Source of the DNA: Anthopleura xanthogrammica
Lineage: Eukaryota > Cnidaria > Anthozoa > Actiniaria > Actiniidae
DNA length: 64,000 nt
Direction: 5' to 3'
Assembly: GCA_964019055.1 (NCBI GenBank)
Contig: OZ025215.1
Coordinates: 9,639,708 to 9,703,707 of the forward strand
Below the pieces are notes generated by a model. The model made no database searches. It was not told where the DNA came from and saw nothing but the letters and a program-made list of their open reading frames with translations. The position numbers and the translations under genes are program-made. Of this stretch, positions 53,987 through 64,000 are shown in pieces. How positions within the stretch are numbered: position 1 is the stretch's first letter; the number at the start of each line of letters is the position of its first letter.

Positions 53987-56900
53987 AATAAATCTTTATT
54001 TAATGTGGGTCTCAAATACAGCAGAATATAGTAAACTGGTTTCCAATTTGGCCCACAAAATATTCTCTTAATACCAAGTATTTTATGATGAACTTTTCTG
54101 CCTATTTTCTTTATCAATGCAGATCAATGTGATTATACTGGCATTCATGCTGCAGAAAACAGACTTATTTATTTTGCTCCAGGAGCAGATTTAGAAGAAA
54201 CTCTTGTTGTTAAAAAGTCTTTACTCAAAAGGTATTATAAAATTAATATATTTGAATCAATATAAAATCAATGAAAAGATCAGAAGTGTAATTAAATTTT
54301 AAAGGATTTTATTTACATGGGTCTTATATTACCTTAATTTATTGTAAGATTGTTGTATTACCTTGATTGATGCTGTGGTCCAGGTTCGAGCCCCAGCTCA
54401 GACTGGATCATATGTGAGTTGAGTTTGTTTGATGTATTGTTCTCTCCCTTGCCACAAGGGTGTTTCTCTAGGTTCACCAGTTTTACTCCCTCAGTAAAAA
54501 TCAATTCACGAGTTGAGTGTTGTATATTGTAAATTAGAATGTATTAGTAGTGTGTGTGGAGCCAAGCTCATGGAAGAGTGGGCTGTAGGGGGAGTAATGT
54601 GTGTGTATATATATAAGTAAGATGCAATATGTGCATGTGTGTAGCATGTAAATTTTGGAATAATGGCAGAATATAAATAAATAAATATTTTTATGAAATC
54701 AATATATGTTGATCCATGCTTTTGGGCTCATAGGCCTTTCCTCCCTCTTAAGGAGCCCACAAACTGGCTATTTGATGTCACTGCTAATCAGATGTCTTGA
54801 ATATTTAACATTCATTTGCAGATATCCATGTATAAATATAGTAACCAATCTGATGGATGGTCACCTGTATTTCATGAAAAAATGGACCATTGAATATCTT
54901 GCGCAAACTAGGTAAGTTACCTAGCCCCTTAATAACAACAGGGCACTGAGCAAAGTTTATAACACTTAAAGTGTTGGTTGATTAATGGTAAGTTAGAGAA
55001 GTTTTCGTATGACTATGAAAAAATTACAGCATGGGACGGGCCTTGCCCTAAATGCCTTGCCGTGCCCTGGATGAAAACATTTGACATTCTGTGTCATGTC
55101 CGCGCTGTGCTGTAACCATGCTGTAACTGTGCTGTGTGCCGTGACTTTTCACACTCATACAAAATTTACTCTAATAGTAGGTTGATAGTAAAAAGTAATG
55201 GCAGGTTGAAAGTAGGTTCAGAAAATTTTCAGTAAGATATCAGGAGTTGAAGATGTGCTCTTGGCCAACAACCTACCAACACTGATTAGGGGGCTGTATT
55301 CTTTACCTTGAAGAAATGTAAATATCTTCAACAAAAGTATTTCTTTCAGTGAGATTTTCTCTGATGTTATCAAAATTCTAATATTTCTTTAGACACAGTC
55401 ATCAATCAGTAAATATTTTGCTTTTCTTTATGTAGATCAATTAGTACAGTCAAGGGAGAACTCATTCCTCATCTAGTGAAAAAACAGTTTCAAAAACAAA
55501 ACAAGGTTAAAAATGCATCTATTCTTGGACCTGAAACTGGGTCAATATCTGTCGTTGGTGATGATTCAAAACCTGGTAAATAAATGCTATGATTTTTTTA
55601 ATTGAGATTTGTTATCATAACTTTGTTGTCTTCTCAATTTTTTCAAGTGCGATTGCTGCTTAACCTTAATATTTTGACAAGTCATCTAAGATGTGTTTGG
55701 TCGGACAAGTGCCAATTTTGACAGGACTGTTTGTGGACTGGCCATTATTTTCAGCTATAAAACTATGGACACATGGTGCAACATTGAGCAAAATGTTGCA
55801 GGCAATCAATGTTGTGAGCCATGTCACACGACACAGTTTGTTGCACACAATGTTGCCTGCAACATTCACATAATATTGCAAGCACCGTGTCTGCGCCTTA
55901 AGTGTGTATGCCCCTTAGCCAATCAAAACGAACTATTCCGAGATTGAAAGTATGCTTTTGTCTGTGACTTTAGCTGCTTTTTATTCAGAGGTTTTGACTG
56001 TACTGTAAATCAAAAGTCTTCATCAGTCATGTTAGTAAGAAACTGTGCCCACTTGCTTGTAAGATTTGTTCGCTCATAAATGCCAGGAGCTGGACATCAA
56101 GGACATATTACATAAAGAATAGTGGAAAACTGCACTTGTAAATGATCATCTCTTCATGATGTCACCATTTGTTTCCAGATCTCTTAAGCCTTGCCATAGA
56201 AGATGACATCACTACTGCTGTTCGAGATTTGACATCATGGAGAGGTTCATGCACAACAGAGAATGGTCACAGCAATAGTATTAGATGCCATGCGTATGTC
56301 ATGGAATCTGGTCTGTGTATACGCGCAAATAATTTACAGATGTACATGGAGGCCAATAGACTGGTAAGAGCAGTTACTGGGAAGGAGTCATACACTGTGA
56401 CATCTATATTTTCTTACATTTCCAGGGGGGGGGGGGGGTACCCCAGTGTAGTACCTTGAAGTTGAAACCTGTTGCAATATCAAAAAATTGTCTATGTAAG
56501 TATTTATTATTAAATGGATTATAAAAAGTGGTGGATTTTTTCTTTCCTATAGATTCCCAAAAGACTAAATGAATTATCTTCAAAAGAAATTCCTCTGATC
56601 CATTCTTCAGCAGTCATCAAACCTAAGTCACAGGTAAGTGACTTGACTTAAATACTTCAAAGAATATATTGTTTTTTTGAGTAGGAATTTTATGGTATAT
56701 GAGGGAGTATATGTGGCCCACAAAATTGGGTCTTACATTTTGTGTCGGATCTTTCTTATGCATGTGATAATTATCATGGTCATATCATTTAGTACTCGGA
56801 ATTGAAATCACAGTAATAAGAACTTAAATCTCATGGGTACTAGAAAACCAATTCCATCAATATTGCCAATGAATGTAAATATTATAAATGTTTCAGGTTG

Positions 56901-57956
56901 GTAATGACTGCATGGTTGACGAAAGTGTGTCCATTGGAGAGAAAGTATCTGTGAAGAGATCAGTCATTGGTAAACACTCAACGATTGGAGACAGAGTCAA
57001 GATAGCAAACTCTGTCATCATGGATCATGTCACTATCAAAGATGGGTAAGAAATATACCTTTTACAAAAATGGCGGCCACAAATTTGAACGAGTATAAAA
57101 GTGAAAAACCAAGACCAGCACTTTAATAACCCTAAAAAGATTCATTATGTCAGGTGTTATATCTGAGAAAACTTTTTGGAAAATTGACAAATTTACAGAC
57201 ATTTGTATGGCTGGGGGTATATTGTCCATCCATCCCAGCTAACAGTATGTTGCTATGAATTAACAATCTTATAAAACTTGCAGGTGTAATATCCAGGGCA
57301 GCATCATATGCAATGATGCATACATCAAGGAAAATGCAAGTTTGAAAGATTGTCAAGTAGGAAATGCCCACACCATCAATGAAGGAGGTAATTATTAATA
57401 CTTACAAGAAATGAAACTGGTCATCAGAGTTAATATTAGTAAGTCGGGAGGGGATAATCATCCTTTAATATGAGACAGAGTATAAATTTCTCTGTCTGTC
57501 TTTCTTTGCCAGGTGCTCAAAGTTCTTTTACCCATCCCTTTTATTAATCTTTTTTCTCATGACCCACCATTTCAAGGTGGCTTGGAAAGTTATGACTTCA
57601 ACATCCCTTCCTATCTCACTATGTTCCTATCCAATCCCATTCTGCAAGCTTATGAATAGTTGAAATTGTTCTTTCAGCAGCAAATTGGTGAATAAATACT
57701 ATGCAAGTGCAGCCTACAACTGCCAAGCCTGAAAAAATGTTCAGGCTTAGAACAGGATTTGAACCCATGACCTTTTATGATATCTAATTCTGTTCTAAGC
57801 CTAAATATTTTTTCAGGCTCAACAGTTGTAGGCCTCACTTTTACTTATTTATTCTTATGAATAGTATTTAAAGTTAACTCCTATTTTTTATTTATTTTAA
57901 TAGTTGAATGTAAAGGAGAAGCTCTAGTTGCCGAGCAGCTTATGGATTTTGAGTAG
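52181..57956 (+). CDS. EIF2B3: Translation initiation factor eIF2B subunit gamma
   Basis: Eleven exons: 52181-52331, 53195-53355, 53578-53758, 54123-54231, 54822-54911, 55436-55575, 56179-56363, 56553-56633, 56897-57045, 57284-57387, 57904-57956; 1,404 nt, 467 aa, all GT-AG and in frame. eIF2B is the nucleotide exchange factor for eIF2, and gamma pairs with the catalytic epsilon subunit. Seen here: nucleotidyltransferase-like N-terminus with [20 protein letters not shown] and KALLHVGN, the [11 protein letters not shown] core, and a C-terminal left-handed beta-helix of hexapeptide repeats ([43 protein letters not shown]). Length is close to the human 452 aa. Start: first ATG, a GCAGTAATGGCG context. 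Confidence 0.94.
52865..53095 (-). mobile_element. tRNA-derived SINE with inverted-duplicated tail
   Basis: On the minus strand 52990-52921 is tRNA-like: an A box (GTAGCTCAGTGG) and a B box (GGGTTTGATTCC) at tRNA spacing. The tail 52920-52865 (AGAATTTTTTCTGAG, then AAAGTTTAACTC) is repeated in the opposite orientation at 53035-53092, making a foldback with the tRNA head in the loop. In the first intron of EIF2B3. Confidence 0.75.
54360..54545 (+). mobile_element. Degraded tRNA-SINE
   Basis: A B-box remnant (GGTTCGAGCCCC) is followed by TCATATGTGAGTTGAGTTTG and GTTCTCTCCCTTG, related to the SINE body at 34083-34345. EIF2B3 intron 4. Confidence 0.6.
54995..55174. mobile_element. Family C foldback-type element
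   Basis: From TTTTCGTATGACTATGAAAA to CACACTCATACAAAATTTACTCTAA with GC-rich CCTTGCCGTGCCCTG internal words. Near-copies are at 61901-62066 and, split, at 27388-28760. EIF2B3 intron 5. Confidence 0.65.
55760..55895. mobile_element. Foldback element, about 135 bp
   Basis: Inverted arms: ACACATGGTGCAACATTG with CAAAATGTTGCAGGCAA at the left, complement at 55850-55890. EIF2B3 intron 6. Confidence 0.6.
57706..57838. mobile_element. Foldback with tRNA B-box-like loop
   Basis: Two arms of about 50 bp (57706-57755 and 57790-57838; AGCCTGAAAAAAT, TTAGAACA) flank a loop with a reversed B-box-like GATTTGAACCC. EIF2B3 last intron. Confidence 0.65.
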
Positions 57957-57997
57957 ACAAGTATACATAAAGTAAATTCACAACATGTTCAATTCAC

Positions 57998-58350
57998 TAA
58001 AGCTGCCGATACATGTTGCAATTTTTTCTCGTACTGGCAATGAAATTCCAATTTTTTTGTTGTGTTGCTAGTGCGAGACACAATTTCAGCATGTATCATG
58101 CCCCGCAACATTGATGGCAACGAGGTCTCGCAATGCAAAAAATAGCTAAAATTGAGTGTTGCAGCGTCTATTACCCATGTTCACTCACAATGCAATAATC
58201 CTCTTCAGACTAGCCAAACAGGATTTAATATTAATTGTGACCCAGGAACTTCCTTCGTATGATAGACGTTGCAATAATTTACTGCATCAAAAATCCAAAA
58301 TTGTGTTGCCAGCACAAGAAAAATTGCAGCGTGTTTCGGCAGCTTAACAT
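57998..58350. mobile_element. Foldback element 3' of EIF2B3
   Basis: Terminal arms of about 35 bp: AAGCTGCCGATACATGTTGC and the complement ending CGGCAGCTTA, with TAA at both borders. A related tract of TTGTTGTGTTGC words is inside. Non-coding. Confidence 0.7.
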
Positions 58351-59583
58351 CTAAGACATTCATGGACCATGTCATAACTTATTTTAAAAGGATATTGTTG
58401 AAAGTATTACAATTTTATTTCTAGGAAATATAATATCTATAAAGTCTGTATCCTAGGGTAAATACCAATAAAAGGCGATAAATTTGAACTTGTAGTCTGT
58501 GGATAAAATATCTTTTGTAATGAAATTCAATGCATTGATGGTTACAACTAACACTGTTAAAATCGTAAATGTAAAAATGAAATTACATTTCCATTTGCTA
58601 ATATCATTATTTGTTTTATTGAATATACACCTAATGCAAGAATGTTGTCATATAAAATTAACAAATAACAAATAGGAATTAATTATTTTTGCAAAACAGG
58701 TGTAATTATTTCACTGTTTTGAAGGTATAGACTGATATTTTTTAGATAATCTTGTTGGTATTTTTTAAACAGTTATTCTCACCAATCTACGATAGGGGGC
58801 TTTATGATCAAAATAAAGAAAAATAATTCTAAGTCCTATTTGTTAAGGTCATTTGTTAATTTTGTTATTTTTACATGACAACGTTTTTGCAATTAGGTGT
58901 ATATTAATTTATTTTAAAATTACTTTACTCAAACTTGTCAACTCTAATTTTTCCATAAATCCTAAATATATATAACAACAACATTCCTTGTTACTGTTCA
59001 ACTTTTATTTTAATCAAGATTAATTATTTTTAAGGAGATCTTAAGAGTACTTAAAAATAAACCCATAACAAAAATTATAAAGTTCAAAGTTCTTCAATAC
59101 AAGTTGTTGTTAGTATAACCAACTACAGCGTGATAGCATTTCCCCTTTTCCTATGCTTACAGATTTAAATCAATATTTCCTAAATACTGGCAATGTAAGG
59201 AAGTAAAATATATACAAGCAAGTAAAATACATAACGACAAAATTGAATAAAATTGATATTATAATAATATCGCTAATAATGTACAAACAAAATACTGCCA
59301 CACTTTTAGACACTTATACAGAGTTGTAAACAATTATTGGATTATCTTCCAAATGAAAAATGCATGCCTTGGTTTTGCTATCTAGCAAATATATAAATAC
59401 CCTTGAACTTTGGACTCACACATGTCAAAGAATGCGAAAAAAACTTTCAAAAATGCAAAAACGCCGTGGACAGACTTATAAGCTATACGTACCAGTTAAA
59501 GTTGCAATTTGCATAACAACGGAACAAATTAATGTAAATAAATATAAATGTACATGTTTTCTAAAATGTTAGGGTGTATCTCA
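58351..59583. other. AT-rich convergent 3' region; no gene
   Basis: Between the ends of EIF2B3 and the hydrolase gene. Presumed 3'UTR and spacer; nothing else supported. Confidence 0.5.
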
Positions 59584-60735
59584 TTAATTGGGTTCATCGA
59601 TTTTCTCGATAGCCATCCATTCGTCTTCCTCGAGTGCTCTGGAACTTTTTTCTAGGATTTCAATCATGATGTTGTTGAAATCCTCTGCGTTGTCAACATG
59701 GATGTCGTGCCCGGCGTCTGGGACAATGTAGACGTCCACACTATCCTCTGGACGTATGCATTTTAACTCGTACGCTGTACGATGATCGAAAAAAGTTCCC
59801 GAGCCGTACATGACAGAAATAGGGAGGCCCTTATCTAAGTCTTTCACTCGTTTGATCATTGGGCACTTGGCCCACCCCAACAGGAAATTCATATTCCTGA
59901 AGGCATTTTCCCCAGTTGGGTTTTGGGCATTGCAATGGTAGATGTATTCAAACACGGTGTTGTCTTTCCAGAGCTCGGATTTTCTCTTGTTTGGGTCAAA
60001 TCGAGCCAACCATACAAGCCAAGGACCCAAGGGGCCAAATATACGGATAGGGGAGAGAAAATTCAGGGCATTGGAGAAGTAGTTCCCAAGCCGTATCCAC
60101 TTGGGAAGTAGATCGTACTTGAAGAGTGCGTCTGGATGGCGGTCGACTAAACCATATGGCAGGATGGGAAATCCCCAAGGATCTGATAGGATCAAACGTT
60201 GAATTCTTTCAGGGTGTTTCAGGGCATAAGCTGTTACTAAATATCCTCCAAGGCTGTGTCCAAGAAGGATAAATTTTTCCAGGCCAACAGCCTTGCGCCA
60301 ATTTTCAAGGTATTCCACGAATTGCTCTTCAGCCTTCTCAGGATCAGGAGAAAAGTCCGGGCGAGAACTTCGGCCAAAACCGGGCAAATCAATAGCATAG
60401 ACTGTATGGCTTTCACTCAACACATTGTAGTTCTGAACCCACCAACACACACCGCTAATAAATCCATGGATTAGCACCAGAGGTGGCCTCTTGTTTGGCT
60501 CAGTGTTCACTTTCAATGTCCAGATCTCTACGCCTTCCCCAACCTTGACAAAATTTCCCTCCCAAGGTTTCTTGATCCGTCGCAAAATCAAACCTTCTGC
60601 ATCTTCGAGTTTCTCCCTTGATGTAGGAATCCAGTAGCTACCAGCCCAGCCGGCTAATTTTCCCAGTGGCTCTATAAACGTAGCCATTTTGGCATTTTCC
60701 TTCCTTGAATTTCTGCTTTGTTTATATTCAGTCAA
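59584..60735 (-). CDS. ABHD4/ABHD5-like alpha/beta hydrolase, intronless
   Basis: Single open frame of 383 codons. A second Met at 60687 (residue 17, AAAATGGC context) gives 367 aa and is the likelier start. Members of this family act on N-acyl phospholipids (ABHD4) or activate triglyceride lipase (ABHD5/CGI-58). Seen here: oxyanion-strand PLVLIHGF (86-92), the nucleophile elbow GHSLGG with Ser161, SDPWGFP, IYHCNAQNPTGE, and a C-terminal HDIHVD that fits the H-x4-D motif. Ser at the nucleophile position argues for an ABHD4-type active hydrolase, because vertebrate ABHD5 lacks that Ser. Related genes usually have several introns, so the absence of introns may point to an old retrocopy. Divergent from SPEF2. 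Confidence 0.88.
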   Translation of the reverse strand: MTEYKQSRNSRKENAKMATFIEPLGKLAGWAGSYWIPTSREKLEDAEGLILRRIKKPWEGNFVKVGEGVEIWTLKVNTEPNKRPPLVLIHGFISGVCWWVQNYNVLSESHTVYAIDLPGFGRSSRPDFSPDPEKAEEQFVEYLENWRKAVGLEKFILLGHSLGGYLVTAYALKHPERIQRLILSDPWGFPILPYGLVDRHPDALFKYDLLPKWIRLGNYFSNALNFLSPIRIFGPLGPWLVWLARFDPNKRKSELWKDNTVFEYIYHCNAQNPTGENAFRNMNFLLGWAKCPMIKRVKDLDKGLPISVMYGSGTFFDHRTAYELKCIRPEDSVDVYIVPDAGHDIHVDNAEDFNNIMIEILEKSSRALEEDEWMAIEKIDEPN

Positions 60736-60983
60736 ATAATTAATTCACCTGCTGCCGAGCGTGACGAAAAGACTGAGCACCAGTCTATAAATTTGCATAT
60801 TTTATGTAAATTTATGTAAATTTTTCCTTGCCGTGCGAAGTCTGGATACCAGTTGTTTTGACGGCGCGAAAAAGGTTGTCATGGTAACACATTTAGTTTG
60901 AAGAAGAAAGCAAAATGGCCGCCGGATCATCGCCGTACATACAACAAGAAAACACCAAAAAATACTGCTAAAAACCGTCAATT
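60736..60983. promoter_or_regulatory. Short bidirectional promoter interval (hydrolase / SPEF2)
   Basis: About 250-300 bp separate the two divergent start codons. It contains an AAAATGGCCGCC motif (YY1-like, near 60913-60924). I see no TATA box in the usual place for either gene. Transcription starts are not visible. Confidence 0.5.
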
Positions 60984-62480
60984 ATGACAGAAATATTGTG
61001 CCGTTGGCTCAATGATGAGGTCGGCCTTAGCCGGCATATCGGTAAGTTAATTTTTCTTGCCTAGAAAAGGTTGATATTTGAATTAGATGGAATGGTCTTT
61101 TCCTAAAAATTACCAAAACTGGATATTAGCTTACGAGTTTTGCGTTTTGCTTGAGTAGGTTATGCCTTTTTTGCTCTTAGAGTACACATTTTGGTCTGTA
61201 AGGGGATTTAAAGTAAATTGTATCAATAGCTATCGTATTTTTCTATTTATTGACCAACAATTTGGTTTCCTTTCAGACCATTTCAATTTTGCTAAGGAGT
61301 TTGCTACAGGGTATCTCTTAGGAGAGCTTCTTGAGAAACATGCTTTGCAAAACGACTTTGCAGACTTTTCTCAAAACACGTAAGTAAATTTATTTAATAC
61401 ACATTTACAACTAATTTACATTTAAATACAATTTCCCTTATTTATAATTTGGCCAAAAATAAATATTTTCAATAGTACTAGTATTTTTAAAAATATCAGA
61501 TGCATATTATTGTTGCAGTTTTCAATAACATGCTAACCCAGTACTTGCCAGCTGCCCTTTGATCTTACCCTGCGCATGCTGTCAATCAAAAATAATTAGT
61601 TCACCTGCACCAGTAAAAAAAACATTCCAAGGGATAACTCGCAGCTAGTGAGTTTGGTTAATATTGAAAATAATAATTATTGGTGTAACTCTTAACACTT
61701 CTATTTTTCTTCAGCACTGCAGACTCTAAGCTGAATAATTTCACCAGATTGGAGCCTACTTTAAAGCTGCTAGAAGTTCCATATGATACCAATATAGTGA
61801 GTATAGGAAATATACTACACATTACATATGTTTATTTTGTATCTCATCTTTCCTCTACTCCCACTAGATAAATCCCCTAAAGCAGTGTATGTCAACTGAT
61901 AGGGAAGTTTTTGTATGACTATGACAAATTTACAGACTGTGCCTTGCTTTGACTGCATCAGTGCCGTGTAGGAAAACATTTGACATTCCGTGCCATGTCC
62001 GTGCCGCACCATATATGACAGTGCTTCGTGCCGTGTCTTTTCACACTCATACGAAATCTGCTCTAAACCATTTTTCTTGTAACCATCTCAGACAGTGATG
62101 TAGAAAATAAAATTATTTCCATGCTGCTATTTGCAGGCTCATTCAATTATGAACGAGAACCACAGTGTTGTCACAAGACTCCTGTACCAGTTGTTCATAA
62201 CACTGGGAAAGAAAAATGTAAGTAGAATTATACAATTGTTTATGAAATTTCAGTTATACAATCATGAAAACTATGTGTACTGTACACACATGATATTAAC
62301 TTGTGCTTTGGTTCTCTATATGGAGTATGGTAATCTATGTGCTACACAACTATTAAAAAATGTTACAATTTATGTTTGTGTTGTCCCCAGAAAATGGGAC
62401 TGACAGGTGTTGCCATGGAAACAATGAGACCAAGTGGTCCAGTAAAGCTTGAAAGCATAGAAAGTGGAATGTATAAGGAG
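60984..62480 (+). CDS. SPEF2: SPEF2 (sperm flagellar protein 2), N-terminal exons; gene continues past the window
   Basis: Five exons seen: 60984-61041, 61277-61379, 61715-61796, 62137-62217, 62391-62480, all GT-AG and in frame. They encode the CH-like domain at the N-terminus: MTEILCRWLNDEV, FAKEFATGYLLGELL, KLNNFTRLEPTLKLL, HSIMNENHSVVTRLLYQL and the KMGLTGVAMETM segment. SPEF2 belongs to the central-pair apparatus of motile cilia and flagella (the Chlamydomonas counterpart is CPC1). The rest, normally more than 1,500 aa, is off the right edge; no further exon is visible to 64000. Confidence 0.9.
61901..62066. mobile_element. Family C foldback-type element in SPEF2 intron 3
   Basis: Contains TTTTTGTATGACTATGACAA, TTTGACATTCCGTGCCATG and CACACTCATACGAAATC, matching the copy at 54995-55174. 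Confidence 0.65.
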
Positions 62481-62858
62481 GTGAGTTTTATCAGTTATAC
62501 AATAAAAAGCTTTAGAACAATTATTGCTGAGATAAACAAAATTAATGCTTAGTAATATAATTTTATATGTATTTATAAATATCTGAAACTTGATTAATTA
62601 ATGATAAACTGATGATAAATTTTAGCTTCATAATCATAAATGATAATGATTTTTGTAATAGATTAACTTAACCGTAAAAAAATAATTTTTCTCAAGCATG
62701 TTAATGAAAGAATTGAAAAAATTAACAAATACAATGAAAAATCTAAATGAAAATTAGAAAATAAATTCGGTAAAAATTCGGTGCAGGCAAATAAATTCAA
62801 TATAAAAATCATGATAATATGAACAGACCTAGACTGTGAACAGTCCCTCTTTTCCCTC

Positions 62859-64000
62859 CTAACTGAGTCGAATTGGGTTTTTTCCTGCCTCGGACGCGCG
62901 AAGAGTGGGGGCGAGTTTGAAGCGGCATGCGGGGAGAGGAAAAGTAGGGACTGTGGACAACACACAGAGAAATGAATTACCGCCCCTTTTTCACATTTGT
63001 CAAATACTTGTCACTGACGGCTCCGGCTAGTCTAGGATATGTTTATAATACCGTTCAACACAACTGACTTTTCGCTGATAGTTTTACAGTTAAATACAAT
63101 AAAGTTTGAATTAAAATTACTTTCAAAAGTACGAACATGCGATATTCTTGAGACACCAAAATATATTTATAAATTAAAGTCATAACTGGAGCCAAAAGAA
63201 ACCGCGAACCAAGTCAATCGTGTGTGAATTATATTCGTTCGGTGTTTCTGGGGATATTTTGAATACATCATTGTGAATATATTTTTCCTTAATTCCTGTG
63301 TCCAGCTGACTGGTTTATCTTTTCCGTTTCAAACTCGGGGTATTTTGCGCCTAAAGCTGTAGGAATCTGATTTCCCCGAAAAAAGGAGACGAACTCATCA
63401 AGCAATTTATACTGTTCTTTGATGCGGGCTTGTTGAGAAGCTTGAGGTCGCACAAGAATCACTGCTCTCCTTTGCAGGGCTCCATTTAATATCAGTGTTC
63501 GTATTAATCTCCCTACCCATTGACGACTGTGGAGCAAACTAAAGAATTATCAGCAAGATTCGACTACGGGTCGACTACAAACACGTCTGTCTTCTCCATT
63601 CGGCCGCTCGATCGTCGATCATTTAGAACGAATTCACCAGCGAATTACAGTAGGTTTGACTGCCGCTGCGATCAGTTTTCGCTCTGCTGGAAAACAATCC
63701 TCTGACATAAGTTTCGGTTTTCAAGAAAAATTTTAATTTAAAACCCGGCGGCTCGAAACAGCGATGCTTTAATATACTAGTAATCAGCTGGATCTGGAGT
63801 ATACCTTTCCACCTTGACAGCTCGTTGACAGATGGATCATTTTCAACCAACGGGAATTTTGCGTTCTGTGGGCAACGCGTAATTCATTTCTCTGTGTATT
63901 GTCCACAGTCCCTACTTTTCCTCTCCCCGCATGCCGCTTCAAACTCGCCCCCACTGCCCGCGTGTCCAAGGCAGGAAAAAACCTGACTCGACTGAGTTAG
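62859..64000. mobile_element. DNA element with about 120-bp terminal inverted repeats (may extend past the window)
   Basis: 62859-62977 and the reverse complement of about 63880-64000 match closely (TTTTTTCCTGCCT, GTGGGGGCGAGTTTGAAGC, CATGCGGGGAGAGG, GACTGTGGACAA and CACAGAGAAATGAATTA). The interior, about 0.9 kb, has a minus-strand open frame of 82 codons at 63289-63537 with no recognised domain and no transposase motif, so it is probably a non-autonomous element. Inserted in a SPEF2 intron. Confidence 0.75.

Noticed and set aside
1..64000. CRISPR arrays, bacterial operons, prophage or rRNA genes
   Set aside because: Spliced metazoan genes and eukaryotic repeats throughout; the short tandem repeats lack CRISPR repeat-spacer structure.

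Overview
The window looks like nuclear DNA of a cnidarian, most likely an anthozoan (sea anemone or coral). Reasons: spliced genes with short GT-AG introns, AT-rich intergenic DNA dense in small foldback elements, LINE and SINE remnants, a lineage-expanded rhodopsin-class GPCR cluster, and a secreted peptide ending in an ShK-type six-cysteine domain. The species cannot be named from sequence alone.

Layout. 0.7-9.2 kb: tandem minus-strand GPCR cluster (two intact single-exon genes, one frameshifted copy, one N-terminal stump), with a 5'-truncated CR1/L2-like LINE inserted between copies. 9.2-17 kb: mostly non-coding, with one two-exon ShK peptide gene (11.98-13.01 kb), tandem repeats and foldback elements. 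17.1-18.1 kb: an unrelated decayed GPCR. 19.4-37.7 kb: one large minus-strand gene whose 25 coding exons I could assemble with a closed reading frame (1,685 codons plus stop): signal peptide, four discoidin (F5/8C) domains, one Ig, six FN3 domains, an RPTP-like membrane-proximal domain, one TM helix and a tyrosine-rich cytoplasmic tail with no kinase or phosphatase domain. 39.2-44.9 kb (+): SARAF/TMEM66. 46.4-49.5 kb (-): glutamine synthetase. 52.2-58.0 kb (+): eIF2B gamma. 59.6-60.7 kb (-): ABHD4/5-like hydrolase in one exon. 61.0 kb to beyond the window end (+): SPEF2, N-terminal exons only, divergent from the hydrolase across about 0.3 kb.

The genes are ordinary single-gene eukaryotic units, with no operon logic: calcium-entry control (SARAF), nitrogen metabolism (GS), translation initiation (eIF2B gamma), lipid metabolism (ABHD4/5) and cilia (SPEF2).

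The most unusual part is the receptor locus. Its protein combines an RPTP-like ectodomain with a tail of SH2-docking-type motifs (YEEI, YxxM and others), one of which is copied by an exact in-frame 75-bp tandem duplication. One of its FN3 exons, with flanking intron DNA, is present a second time in inverted orientation 1.2 kb away. That copy lies inside a foldback element that itself interrupts another foldback element, a nested arrangement that resembles transposon capture of a host exon.
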